Part shown: one piece after another, positions 24,388 to 32,850 of the stretch
Numbering within the stretch: position 1 is the stretch's first letter
Layout: each line of letters starts with the position of its first letter
Assembly: GCA_905233985.1 (NCBI GenBank)
Contig: CAJOFA010000024.1
Span: forward strand, 1 to 38,798
Source of the DNA: an uncultured Prevotella sp.
GTDB taxonomy: Bacteria; Bacteroidota; Bacteroidia; Bacteroidales; Bacteroidaceae
Length of the DNA: 38,798 nt
Reading direction: 5' to 3'
The notes under the pieces: model-generated
What the model was told of the DNA's origin: nothing
The model's database searches: none
What the model saw: the letters and a program-made list of their open reading frames with translations, nothing else
Made by a program: the position numbers and the translations under genes

Positions 24388-25719
24388 ATGATTACTTCGA
24401 GCGAAAAGCAATATATTGATTTATACACGCAGGCTCGGCAGATTATCTGCGAGCATTCGTCAGATGCCATGAACGCCGTGCGTGATGAGGCGTTCGAACG
24501 CTTCAAAGGGCAGACGTTCCCGTCAAAAAAGGTAGAGCGGTATAAATACACCGACATGCAAGCACTCTTTGCACCCGACTACGGACTGAACTTGCAACGT
24601 CTGTCTATACCTGTTGACCCCTATCATGCTTTTCGTTGTGACGTGCCTAATCTGTCAACAAGCCTCTACTTTGTAGTGAATGATGCCTTCTTTCATAGCA
24701 CGGAGCCAAAAGGTCATTTACCCGAAGGCGTCATTGTCGGTTCATTGAAGGACTTTGCGACGACGGAATATTACAACCGATTGGCGGGTAAGGACAATGA
24801 TGCGGTGACCAACCTGAATACGATATTGGCACAGGATGGCCTTTACGTCTATGTGCCCAAGGGGGTGGTGGTTGACCGCGCCGTTCAAATCATCAATATA
24901 TTACGTTCGGATGTTCCTTTGATGGTCAATCGCCGTGTTCTCATTGTTCTTGAGGAAGGAGCAGAACTTAAACTGCTCTTCTGTGACCATGCAGCTGATG
25001 ACAGAGAGTTTCTTTCGACGCAGGTCATTGAGGCATACGTCGGTAAGAACGCTTCCCTTGACCTCTATTGTCTGGAAGAGACCCATCATAAGAATACACG
25101 GGTGAGTAATGTGTATATCGACCAACAGGCAAATAGTCGGGTAAAGCACAATATCATAACGCTGCATAATGGTATCACACGTAATAAGCTCGACCTGATG
25201 CTCTCTGGTGAGGGTGCTGAATGTGCATGTTATGGTTGTGTGATTGCCGATAAGCAGCAACATGTTGATAACAACACGCTCATTACCCATCATGTTCCCC
25301 ATTGTACGTCGAACGAACTCTATAAGTATGTGCTTGACGATGAGGCTACGGGCGCCTTTGCCGGACGTGTGTTGGTGGAGCATGGTGCGCAGAAGACCGT
25401 ATCGCAGATGACGAATCAAAATCTCTGTGCCACCCGCAAAGCCCGAATGTTTACGCAGCCGATGTTGGAGATTTATGCCGATGATGTAAAGTGTGCTCAT
25501 GGCTCAACTGTCGGCCAACTCAATGATGCTGCGATGTTCTATATGCGTCAGCGAGGCATTCCAGAGAAGGAAGCACGCACGCTCTTACAGCAAGCCTTCG
25601 TCGGCGAGGTCATTGACCGCATAGAGCTGGAGTCGTTACGTGACCGTCTGCGCTATCTGGTGGAAAAACGCTTCCGAGGTGAACTGAACAAGTGTGAAGG
25701 ATGTAAACTCTGTAAATAA
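24388..25719 (+). CDS. sufD: Fe-S cluster assembly protein SufD
   Basis: A 443-residue SufD from ATG 24388 (MITSSEKQYIDLYTQ); the upstream TTG frame falls in repeat DNA. The N-terminal helical region leads into the beta-helix core: GLYVYVPKGVVVDRAVQI, HNIITLHNGITRNKLDLML, VLVEHGAQKTVSQMTNQNL and DDVKCAHGSTVGQLND with its Cys-His, a hallmark of SufD. Most of the sequence fits SufD rather than SufB in that it lacks the LEGCTAP segment. The C-terminus has a CEGCKLC motif of unknown purpose. The gene follows sufC by 30 nt and precedes sufS by 20 nt. Confidence 0.96.
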   Translation: MITSSEKQYIDLYTQARQIICEHSSDAMNAVRDEAFERFKGQTFPSKKVERYKYTDMQALFAPDYGLNLQRLSIPVDPYHAFRCDVPNLSTSLYFVVNDAFFHSTEPKGHLPEGVIVGSLKDFATTEYYNRLAGKDNDAVTNLNTILAQDGLYVYVPKGVVVDRAVQIINILRSDVPLMVNRRVLIVLEEGAELKLLFCDHAADDREFLSTQVIEAYVGKNASLDLYCLEETHHKNTRVSNVYIDQQANSRVKHNIITLHNGITRNKLDLMLSGEGAECACYGCVIADKQQHVDNNTLITHHVPHCTSNELYKYVLDDEATGAFAGRVLVEHGAQKTVSQMTNQNLCATRKARMFTQPMLEIYADDVKCAHGSTVGQLNDAAMFYMRQRGIPEKEARTLLQQAFVGEVIDRIELESLRDRLRYLVEKRFRGELNKCEGCKLCK

Positions 25720-25739
25720 CTTAGAAGATATTTTGCCCT

Positions 25740-26993
25740 ATGAGCCCTATAAGTCCCATAAGTCCAGCCGTCAGAGCAGACTTTCCGATACTATCGAGAG
25801 AGGTGTATGATCGCCCGTTGATTTATCTCGATAATGCCGCCACGACGCAGAAGCCTCTCTGCGTACTTGACGCTATGCGGGAGGAATACCTCAATGTCAA
25901 CGCCAACGTACACCGTGGTGTGCACTATCTCTCGCAGCAGGCCACAGACTTGCATGAGGCAGCACGCGAGAAGGTACGTGAGTTCATCAACGCCAAGAAG
26001 ACAGAGGAGATTATCTTTACCCGCGGAACTACCGAGGCTATCAATCTGGTGGCAAGTTCTTTCTGCGAGAGTCAGATGCAGCCAGGTGACGAGGTGTTAG
26101 TGACAGAGATGGAGCATCATAGCAACATCGTTCCCTGGCAGTTGCAGGCAGAACGACGTGGCATCATGGTGAAGCACTTGCCCATCACCGATGACGGTCG
26201 TCTTGTTTGTTGCAATTCCGATGGTTCTGTTTGCTGCGATAGCATCGCAACACACTTCACGGAGCGTACCAAACTGCTTAGCATTACCCATGTCAGTAAT
26301 GTGCTCGGCACCGTGAACCCTGTGGCTGAGATTATCAAGTTGGCTCACGAACACGGTATTCCCGTGTTAGTCGATGGAGCACAGAGTGCGCCCCATATGC
26401 GTATTGACGTGCAGGCACTTGAGTGTGATTTCTACGCTTTCAGCGGCCATAAGATGTACGGTCCCACCGGTATTGGTGTGTTGTACGGAAAAGAAGAATG
26501 GTTGGAGAAGCTACCACCATATCAAGGTGGTGGCGAGATGATTGACAAAGTGACGTGGGAGAAAACCACCTTCGAGCGCCTGCCATTCAAGTTTGAGGCA
26601 GGAACACCCGACTATATCGCCACCCACGGACTCGCAACTGCCATTGATTACCTCAATTCCATTGGCCTTGATACCATCAAGGCACACGAAACAGAACTGA
26701 CGCGTTACTGTATGGAACAGTTGCAAACGATAGAAGGGATGCAAATTTACGGACCAGCCGATGGGCATGATGCGGTGGTCAGCTTTAACGTAGGACAAAT
26801 CCATCATCTTGACCTCGGTACATTGCTCGACCGTCTCGGTATAGCCGTGCGCACAGGGCATCACTGTGCGCAGCCCCTCATGCAGCGCCTTGGTATCCAA
26901 GGTACGGTTCGTGTCTCATTCGCACTTTATAATACTAAAGAGGAGATAGATGCTCTTGTCAGTGGCATCCGTCGTGTCAGTCAAATGTTCTAA
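25740..26993 (+). CDS. sufS: Cysteine desulfurase SufS
   Basis: A 417-residue class-V aminotransferase-fold enzyme that removes sulfur from cysteine using PLP. Motifs seen: YLDNAATTQKP, NVHRGVHYLS, FTRGTTEAINLVA, EMEHHSNIVPWQ, VDGAQSAPHM, the PLP-lysine segment FSGHKMYGPTGIGVLYG, and the catalytic-Cys loop RTGHHCAQP. The first ten residues (MSPISPISPA) are encoded by a short repeat (ATAAGTCCC), so the real family start may be a few codons later; no other ATG precedes the core. No SufE or SufU gene is in the window, so the sulfur acceptor is elsewhere. Confidence 0.96.
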   Translation: MSPISPISPAVRADFPILSREVYDRPLIYLDNAATTQKPLCVLDAMREEYLNVNANVHRGVHYLSQQATDLHEAAREKVREFINAKKTEEIIFTRGTTEAINLVASSFCESQMQPGDEVLVTEMEHHSNIVPWQLQAERRGIMVKHLPITDDGRLVCCNSDGSVCCDSIATHFTERTKLLSITHVSNVLGTVNPVAEIIKLAHEHGIPVLVDGAQSAPHMRIDVQALECDFYAFSGHKMYGPTGIGVLYGKEEWLEKLPPYQGGGEMIDKVTWEKTTFERLPFKFEAGTPDYIATHGLATAIDYLNSIGLDTIKAHETELTRYCMEQLQTIEGMQIYGPADGHDAVVSFNVGQIHHLDLGTLLDRLGIAVRTGHHCAQPLMQRLGIQGTVRVSFALYNTKEEIDALVSGIRRVSQMF

Positions 26994-27007
26994 AGAAAAA
27001 AGAGCAG

Positions 27008-27634
27008 ATGCTAAAGAGTTATTTTTACGAAGGAAAAATAGAAGCCGGTTGTGATGAAGCCGGACGTGGTTGCTTAGCGGGTAGCGTCTATGCTGCAGCA
27101 GTTATCCTGCCGCCCGACTATCAGAACGCAGAACTCAACGATTCAAAGCAGTTAACCGACCGCCGTCGCAAACAGCTACGCGAAGTCATCGAGCGTGATG
27201 CTATAGCATGGGCCATCGGCATCGTCACACCAGAAGAGATTGACAAAATCAATATCCTCAATGCCTCCATCCTTGCTATGCATCGTGCCCTCGACCAGTT
27301 AAACGTCAGACCAGAGGCCATCATCGTTGACGGAAACCGCTTTAAACCTTATCGCTCTGTGGTCAACGATTTTCCCGTCGATGTCCCCCACACTTGCATC
27401 ATAAAGGGTGACGGGAAATACCTCTCCATTGCAGCCGCCTCCATTCTCGCTAAGACTTACCGCGATGACTATATAGACAAGTTGGCTGCCGAATATCCAC
27501 AATATGACTGGCTGTCGAACAAAGGCTATCCCACGAAGAAGCACCGTGATGCCATCCGTCAGTATGGCATCACACCCTATCACCGTCGCAGCTATAACCT
27601 GCTGGGTGACGGACAGCTCAGTTTTGACTTCTAA
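27008..27634 (+). CDS. rnhB: Ribonuclease HII
   Basis: A 208-residue RNase HII that cleaves RNA in RNA/DNA hybrids and at single ribonucleotides. The catalytic DE pair lies in GCDEAGRGCLAG (D16, E17). IVDGNRF gives the third acidic residue, and IKGDGKYLSIAAASILAKTYRDDY holds the next acidic site and the conserved ASI-A segment. The C-terminal YPTKKHRDAIRQYGITPYHRRSY is also diagnostic. It starts 14 nt after sufS and probably ends this long plus-strand operon. Confidence 0.97.
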   Translation: MLKSYFYEGKIEAGCDEAGRGCLAGSVYAAAVILPPDYQNAELNDSKQLTDRRRKQLREVIERDAIAWAIGIVTPEEIDKINILNASILAMHRALDQLNVRPEAIIVDGNRFKPYRSVVNDFPVDVPHTCIIKGDGKYLSIAAASILAKTYRDDYIDKLAAEYPQYDWLSNKGYPTKKHRDAIRQYGITPYHRRSYNLLGDGQLSFDF

Positions 27635-27689
27635 ATGACATCTATGGAGTGAAATGGGAACACAAAAACAAAATAATTGATGTTTTCTT

Positions 27690-27719
27690 TTGTCCTTCGA
27701 CTGTTTCTTAGTACTTTTG
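27690..27719 (+). promoter_or_regulatory. Promoter of aroQ
   Basis: TTG (27690-27692), a 19-nt spacer and TACTTTTG (27712-27719) fit the Bacteroidales consensus. The ATG of aroQ is at 27746. This shows that the aroQ start lies downstream of, not inside, the longer frame beginning at 27677. Confidence 0.65.
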
Positions 27720-27745
27720 CAGAGAATTTTAACCCATATAGAAAT

Positions 27746-28174
27746 ATGAAGATACTGATAATGAACGGTCCCAACCTGAACCTGTTAGGTCAGCGTGAGC
27801 CAGGTATTTATGGGAACACTTCGTTCGAAGCATATCTACAAGAATTGCGCGAGCGATATAAAGACGTGGAGATTAGTTACTATCAAAGTAATGTCGAAGG
27901 TGAGCTCATTAACGAGATGCAACGAGTGGGAGCTGTTAAGGGTGATGGTGTTGATGCAATTGTGCTCAACGCAGGAGCTTATACTCATACCAGCGTGGCA
28001 TTGCATGACTGCATACGCTCACTCAACGTGCCCGTCATCGAGGTACATATCAGTAATGTCCACCAGCGCGAGGAGTTTCGCCATAAGTCACTCATCTCGG
28101 CTGCTTGCCGCGGTGTCATCTGCGGTTTTGGTCTCGACAGCTACCGCTTAGCTATTGAAGCCCTATTGGCATGA
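27746..28174 (+). CDS. aroQ: 3-dehydroquinate dehydratase, type II
   Basis: A 142-residue enzyme of the shikimate pathway that dehydrates 3-dehydroquinate. ATG 27746 gives the standard start MKILIMNGPNLNLLGQREP; the longer frame from 27677 would include the promoter. Active-site features are Tyr22 (PGIYG), NAGAYTHTSVALHD and EVHISNVHQREEFRHKS with its catalytic His and Arg. It overlaps the next gene by 4 nt (ATGA), a sign of translational coupling with the methyltransferase. Confidence 0.96.
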   Translation: MKILIMNGPNLNLLGQREPGIYGNTSFEAYLQELRERYKDVEISYYQSNVEGELINEMQRVGAVKGDGVDAIVLNAGAYTHTSVALHDCIRSLNVPVIEVHISNVHQREEFRHKSLISAACRGVICGFGLDSYRLAIEALLA

Positions 28175-28812
28175 CCACTACAGACTATATTCTCACTCAC
28201 ATTGATCCTGAACCGGATTATCTCTACCGCCTTTGGCGGGCAACAAACATCCGGTTGTTGCATGGACGTATGGCCAGCGGACACCTGCAAGGACGACTGC
28301 TGAAGATGCTGGTGCAGATGATTCGTCCGAAGAACATCTTGGAAGTGGGGACGTTCAGTGGCTACTCTGCTATCTGTATGGCTGAGGGATTGGAGGAAGA
28401 CGGTCGTATCTATACCTATGAAATCAATGACGAGCAGGAGGATTTCACACGTCCATGGATTGAGGGGTCGCCCGTAGCCGACAAAATAGACTTCCGCATT
28501 GGCGATGCCGCGAAGGAGGCACCACATTTGGGTATCATGTTCGATATGATGTTCCTTGACGGCAATAAACGTACGTACACCGAGTGTTATGAAGCGTTAC
28601 TGCCTGTGTTGCGACCTGGCGGTTTTCTATTAGCCGACAACACGCTGTGGGATGACCATGTCATAGACCCCGCTTATGACCTTGACCAACAAACGTTAGG
28701 CATCCGTCGCTTCAACGACCACATTGCTACCGATGAGCGTGTGGATCGTGTCATTCTTCCCTTGCGCGACGGACTGACCATCGTTCGCAAACATATGCAG
28801 AACGAAGGATAA
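28171..28812 (+). CDS. SAM-dependent O-methyltransferase (COMT-like)
   Basis: A 213-residue protein of the Methyltransf_3 (catechol/caffeoyl-CoA) fold. Motif I is NILEVGTFSGYS (residues 55-66). MMFLDGNKRTY (about 125-135) and RPGGFLLADNTLWDDHV hold the expected metal- and SAM-binding acids. The family methylates small phenolics or tRNA in bacteria (for example TrmR in Bacillus); the substrate here is unknown. It is coupled to aroQ by an ATGA overlap. That may reflect shikimate-derived metabolism, or may be chance. Confidence 0.88.
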   Translation: MTTTDYILTHIDPEPDYLYRLWRATNIRLLHGRMASGHLQGRLLKMLVQMIRPKNILEVGTFSGYSAICMAEGLEEDGRIYTYEINDEQEDFTRPWIEGSPVADKIDFRIGDAAKEAPHLGIMFDMMFLDGNKRTYTECYEALLPVLRPGGFLLADNTLWDDHVIDPAYDLDQQTLGIRRFNDHIATDERVDRVILPLRDGLTIVRKHMQNEG

Positions 28813-28909
28813 TTATTCAGATAATACGTAAGAATTTTCAAAATCTCTTCGATTTTTGCATATAAACTGTATTTTGTGTGCAAATAATGCAGATTTATGC
28901 AAAAACATT

Positions 28910-28939
28910 TTGCTGTCTCCCTAAAAATTGCGAACTTTG
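28910..28939 (+). promoter_or_regulatory. Promoter of korAB
   Basis: TTG (28910-28912), a 19-nt spacer and GAACTTTG (28932-28939, 7 of 8 fixed positions or better) precede korA, leaving a leader of about 65 nt. Confidence 0.5.
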
Positions 28940-29009
28940 CGGCCGGATTTAAAACCCGAACGTAAGAATTGCTTTAGAAACAAGAGATTAAGTACATATT
29001 ATATTCATT

Positions 29010-30860
29010 ATGGCAGAACAATTAGAAGTTAAAGAACTCGAACAGGTGGTTGTTCGTTTTTCAGGAGATTCCGGCGATGGTATGCAGCTGGCCGGAAACA
29101 TTTTCTCAACGGTGTCGGCCACAGTGGGTAATGGCATTTCGACATTCCCCGACTATCCTGCTGACATCCGCGCCCCGCAAGGCTCGCTGACCGGCGTCTC
29201 AGGTTTTCAGGTACACATTGGCGCAGGTAAGGTCTATACGCCTGGTGATCTGTGCGACGTGCTGGTTGCTATGAATGCCGCAGCACTGAAGACACAGTAC
29301 AAGTTTGCAAAGCCGCAAGCTACAATCATTATTGACACAGACTCCTTCGGGCCGAAGGATCTGGAGAAGGCACAGTTCAAGACAGAGGACTATTTGGGCG
29401 AGATGGGTATTGACCCCGACCGCGTCATCCAGTGCCCGCTGACTCAGATGGTGAAGGACTGTCTGGCAGACTCAGGCATGGACAATAAGGCCGTACTGAA
29501 GTGCCGTAACATGTTTGCACTGGGACTGGTTTGCTGGCTGTTCAACCGTGACATCACGCTGGTCAATAATTTCCTGCACGAGAAGTTCGCCAAGAAACCT
29601 GCCATTGCAGAGAATAATATCAAGGTGGTACAGGCTGGATTTGACTACGGTCACAACACCCACAGCAGCGTACCCGCCACTTATAGAATAGAATCAAAGG
29701 AGAAAGTTCCCGGACGTTATATGGACATCACCGGTAACAAAGCAACAGCCTACGGCCTGATTGCTGCTGCCGAGAAGGCTGGCCTGCGTCTCTATCTGGG
29801 TTCCTACCCCATCACTCCTGCTACAGATATCCTGCACGAGCTGTCTAAGCACAAGTCGTGTGGCGTCATCACCGTTCAGTGTGAAGACGAGATCAGCGGC
29901 TGTGCCTCTGCCGTCGGCGCTTCGTTTGCAGGTGCCCTGGCAGCCACAAGCACCTCAGGCCCTGGTATCTGTCTTAAGTCGGAGGCCATCAACCTCGCCG
30001 TTATTGACGAGCTGCCGCTGGTTATCATCGACGTACAGCGTGGTGGTCCCTCTACCGGTCTGCCCACGAAGTCGGAGCAGACCGACCTGTTACAGGCACT
30101 CTACGGTCGTAACGGTGAGAGTCCTATGCCTGTCATCGCTGCGCTGAGTCCTACGGACTGCTTCGATGCCGTCTATGAGGCTTCTAAGATTGCGCTGGAG
30201 CACCTGACACCTGTCATCCTGCTTACCGATGCCTTCATTGCCAACGGTTCGGCAGCATGGAAGCTCCCCAACATCAACGAGCTGCCCGCTATCCGTCCGC
30301 ACTATGCTACACCCGAGATGAAAGGCAACTACACCCCGTACTTCCGCGACGAGGAGACGAAAGTGCGCTACTGGGCCATTCCCGGACAGAAGGGCTACAC
30401 CCACATCCTTGGCGGTCTGGAGAAGGACGGCAAGACGGGTGCCATCTCTACGGAGCCCGAGAACCACAACCTGATGTGTCACCTGCGTGCCGAGAAGGTG
30501 GCCAAGATTCCTGTGCCCGACCTGCAGGTAGAGGGTGACAAGGACGATGCCGACCTGCTCATCGTAGGCTTCGGTTCTACCTACGGTCACCTGCATGCTG
30601 CGATGGACGAGCTCCGCGCAAATGGCAAGAAGGTGGCGCTGGCACAGTTCAAGTACGTGAACCCGCTGCCCAAGAACACGGCAGAGGTTCTCACGAAGTA
30701 CAAGAAAGTGGTAGTGGCCGAGCAGAACCTCGGACAACTGGCTGCCTGGTTACGTGCCAATGTCGATGGCTTTGCCCCCGCCCAGTACAATGAGGTGAAG
30801 GGTCAGCCGTTTGTTGTCAGTGAGTTAGTAAAGGCATTTGAGGACATTTTAAAGAAGTAA
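29010..30860 (+). CDS. korA: 2-oxoacid:ferredoxin oxidoreductase, alpha subunit (gamma-alpha fusion)
   Basis: A 616-residue KorA-type subunit. Residues about 8-195 are the gamma domain (VVRFSGDSGDGMQLAGNIFS). The alpha/pyrimidine-binding domain follows with GSYPITPATDILHELS, EDEISGCASAVGASFAGA, TSTSGPGICLKSEAIN and DVQRGGPSTGLPTKSEQTDLL. The C-terminal part is a transketolase-C-like domain. With KorB it oxidatively decarboxylates a 2-oxoacid, probably 2-oxoglutarate, to the acyl-CoA and reduces ferredoxin; the reaction also runs in reverse in anaerobes. It lies 7 nt upstream of korB. The exact substrate is not decided by the sequence alone. Confidence 0.93.
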   Translation: MAEQLEVKELEQVVVRFSGDSGDGMQLAGNIFSTVSATVGNGISTFPDYPADIRAPQGSLTGVSGFQVHIGAGKVYTPGDLCDVLVAMNAAALKTQYKFAKPQATIIIDTDSFGPKDLEKAQFKTEDYLGEMGIDPDRVIQCPLTQMVKDCLADSGMDNKAVLKCRNMFALGLVCWLFNRDITLVNNFLHEKFAKKPAIAENNIKVVQAGFDYGHNTHSSVPATYRIESKEKVPGRYMDITGNKATAYGLIAAAEKAGLRLYLGSYPITPATDILHELSKHKSCGVITVQCEDEISGCASAVGASFAGALAATSTSGPGICLKSEAINLAVIDELPLVIIDVQRGGPSTGLPTKSEQTDLLQALYGRNGESPMPVIAALSPTDCFDAVYEASKIALEHLTPVILLTDAFIANGSAAWKLPNINELPAIRPHYATPEMKGNYTPYFRDEETKVRYWAIPGQKGYTHILGGLEKDGKTGAISTEPENHNLMCHLRAEKVAKIPVPDLQVEGDKDDADLLIVGFGSTYGHLHAAMDELRANGKKVALAQFKYVNPLPKNTAEVLTKYKKVVVAEQNLGQLAAWLRANVDGFAPAQYNEVKGQPFVVSELVKAFEDILKK

Positions 30861-30867
30861 AAACGTT

Positions 30868-31875
30868 ATGGAATATACATTTAACGATTATAAGAAAGGC
30901 CAGCCACGCTGGTGTCCGGGTTGTGGCGACCACTTTTTCCTGGCATCGCTGCATAAGGCAATGGCCGAGGTTGGTGTAGCACCCCACGATATGGCAGTTA
31001 TCTCTGGTATCGGTTGCTCGAGTCGTCTGCCCTACTACGTCAACACCTATGCCATGCAGACCATTCACGGTCGTGCAGCAGCCATTGCCACAGGTGCCAA
31101 GGTGACCAATCCGAAGCTCTGCGTATGGCAGGTTTCTGGTGACGGTGACGGACTGGCTATCGGTGGTAACCACTTCATTCATGCCATGCGTCGTAACATC
31201 GACCTGAACATGATTCTGCTCAATAACCGCATCTACGGTCTGACCAAGGGACAGTACTCTCCCACCTCACCCCGTGGCTTTGTCTCAAAGTCGAGCCCTT
31301 ACGGAACAGTGGAAGACCCCTTCCGCCCCGCAGAGCTCTGCTTTGGTGCACGCGGACATTTCTTTGCCCGCTCGGTGGCTACCGATGCCCCTGAGACACA
31401 AGCTATCCTGAAGGCTGCTTACGAGCACAAGGGTGCTTCCGTCTGCGAGATTCTGCAGAACTGCGTCATCTTCAACGACGGCTGTCACGAGAGTGTCTAT
31501 AACAAGGAAGGCCGCAAGAAGAATGCCATCTACGTGCGTCATGGCGAGAAGCTCGTGTTCGGTGAGAACAATGAGTTCGGCCTGGTGCAAGAGGGCTTCG
31601 GTCTGAAGGTCGTGGAAATCGGCAAGGACGGCTACACGTTGGACGACGTGCTGGTGCATGATGCCCACTGCGAGGACAACACGCTACAGCTGAAGCTCGC
31701 CATGATGTCCAACGAAGACGGTTTCCCTGTTGCCCTTGGTGTTATCCGCGACGTGGAAGCTCCAACATACGACGAGGCTGTCAACCAACAGCTGGCCGAC
31801 ATATCAGCACAAAAGAAGTACCACAACTTCACGGAACTGCTGGAAACGAACGACATCTGGGAAGTCCGCGAGTAA
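30868..31875 (+). CDS. korB: 2-oxoacid:ferredoxin oxidoreductase, beta subunit
   Basis: A 335-residue TPP-binding subunit. C16 and C19 in RWCPGCGDHFF belong to the iron-sulfur cluster motif of this family. GIGCSSRLPYYVNTYAMQTIHGRA and the TPP/Mg loop GDGDGLAIGGNHFIHAMRRN, then LLNNRIYGLTKGQYSPTS, are diagnostic. It pairs with korA (7-nt gap) and ends in a good Rho-independent terminator at 31904. Confidence 0.95.
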   Translation: MEYTFNDYKKGQPRWCPGCGDHFFLASLHKAMAEVGVAPHDMAVISGIGCSSRLPYYVNTYAMQTIHGRAAAIATGAKVTNPKLCVWQVSGDGDGLAIGGNHFIHAMRRNIDLNMILLNNRIYGLTKGQYSPTSPRGFVSKSSPYGTVEDPFRPAELCFGARGHFFARSVATDAPETQAILKAAYEHKGASVCEILQNCVIFNDGCHESVYNKEGRKKNAIYVRHGEKLVFGENNEFGLVQEGFGLKVVEIGKDGYTLDDVLVHDAHCEDNTLQLKLAMMSNEDGFPVALGVIRDVEAPTYDEAVNQQLADISAQKKYHNFTELLETNDIWEVRE

Positions 31876-31903
31876 GTGAATGCATAATAATGCTTATAAT
31901 AAG

Positions 31904-31931
31904 GCGAGGGAGGAAATCCCTCGCTTTTTTT
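31904..31931 (+). terminator. Rho-independent terminator of korAB
   Basis: GCGAGGGA (31904-31911) pairs with TCCCTCGC (31917-31924) over GGAAA and is followed by seven T (31925-31931). Confidence 0.92.
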
Positions 31932-31965
31932 AGGGAAATACCATCGCTACTTTAGGGATAAACCT

Positions 31966-31996
31966 TTGTTTCTGGTTCGAAAATGCCCTACCTTTG
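31966..31996 (+). promoter_or_regulatory. Promoter of the His/Asn-rich protein gene
   Basis: TTG (31966-31968), a 20-nt spacer and TACCTTTG (31989-31996) match the Bacteroidales consensus, 49 nt before the ATG. Confidence 0.7.
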
Positions 31997-32045
31997 CCAA
32001 TGAAATCAAGAAACAACATGTCGAACCATTTTAATACTCACGACT

Positions 32046-32696
32046 ATGAAGAAGATAATGATGATCATGGCAGTGATGGTAACGATAGCTACCCGTGCCG
32101 CAGCAATGTCATACACCGAGGCCCGCACCGAGGCCCTGTTCCTGACCGATAAGATGGCTTACGAGCTGAATCTCAACGCCCGTCAATACGAGGCAGTGTA
32201 TGAAATCAATCTTGACTATATGATGAGTCTGGTATCCCACACCGACATCCTCGGCAGCAGCTGGGTATATCGTAACTACCGCTTGGGCGACGTGCTCGAC
32301 CGCTGGCAGTACGACCGCTATATGGCTGTTACCTACTTCTATCGTCCTGTGGTGTGGACGAACAACCGCTGGCACTTCAGTGTTTACACCCACTATACCG
32401 ACCGCCACAAGTTCTTCCGTCCGCGTCCGCACGCTTTCGATACCTATCGTGGTCCCGGCAACCATCACGTAGCCGTAGCACCACCTGCACATAACAATCA
32501 CAATAACGTGCATCATCCTTCGACGCACAATAATCGTCCGACTCCTCCGCCGACGACACACAACAACAATCATCGTCCGACGAATCAGCCGACGGTACAC
32601 AACACTAACACTCCGCGTCCGACGTCGACAACACGGTCAGCAACGACTCACCCGACTCGCACGAACAACGCCGGAGGGTTTGGAAAGCACAAATAA
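32046..32696 (+). CDS. Secreted protein with His/Asn/Pro/Thr-rich tail, function unknown
   Basis: A 216-residue protein with a signal peptide (MKKIMMIMAVMVTIATRAAA). The segment ARTEALFLTDKMAYELNLNARQYEAVYEINLDYM (in two parts here: FLTDKMAYELNLNARQYEAV and YEINLDYMMSL) is of a kind seen in many small exported Bacteroidales proteins. I do not recognise a named family. From about residue 140 the sequence becomes low complexity: HNNHNNVHHPSTHNNRP, then Thr/Pro repeats, ending in GGFGKHK. The His content could bind metals, which is speculation. A consensus promoter precedes it and a terminator follows (32731), so it is a single-gene unit. Confidence 0.8.
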   Translation: MKKIMMIMAVMVTIATRAAAMSYTEARTEALFLTDKMAYELNLNARQYEAVYEINLDYMMSLVSHTDILGSSWVYRNYRLGDVLDRWQYDRYMAVTYFYRPVVWTNNRWHFSVYTHYTDRHKFFRPRPHAFDTYRGPGNHHVAVAPPAHNNHNNVHHPSTHNNRPTPPPTTHNNNHRPTNQPTVHNTNTPRPTSTTRSATTHPTRTNNAGGFGKHK

Positions 32697-32730
32697 CCTT
32701 GTTGATAATTGATTACTCTCTCATGGAAAA

Positions 32731-32761
32731 GCGGATGTCTTGCGAAAGACGTCCGCTTTTA
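32731..32761 (+). terminator. Terminator after the His/Asn-rich gene
   Basis: GCGGATGTCTT (32731-32741) pairs with AAGACGTCCGC (32746-32756) through one G-T pair over GCGA, followed by TTTTATT. Confidence 0.8.
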
Positions 32762-32788
32762 TTCAAATCAATTATCCGCCTTTTTATT

Positions 32789-32818
32789 TTGTTTTTAGCA
32801 GGCTTATTTGTATCTTTG
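32789..32818 (+). promoter_or_regulatory. Promoter of the SecD-like lipoprotein gene
   Basis: TTG (32789-32791), a 19-nt spacer and TATCTTTG (32811-32818) fit the consensus. The upstream in-frame extension of the gene (from 32740) would span this promoter and the terminator, so ATG 32851 is the start. Confidence 0.75.
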
Positions 32819-32850
32819 CTCCCAAAAAGAACCCAAAACAAACAAGCGAC

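Noticed and set aside
28840..28857. Terminator after the O-methyltransferase gene
   Set aside because: AAAATC/GATTTT is only a 6-bp A/T stem with a short T-run; too weak to call.
32740..32850. N-terminal extension of the SecD-like lipoprotein
   Set aside because: It would include part of a terminator and a consensus promoter; ATG 32851 gives a proper lipoprotein signal peptide.
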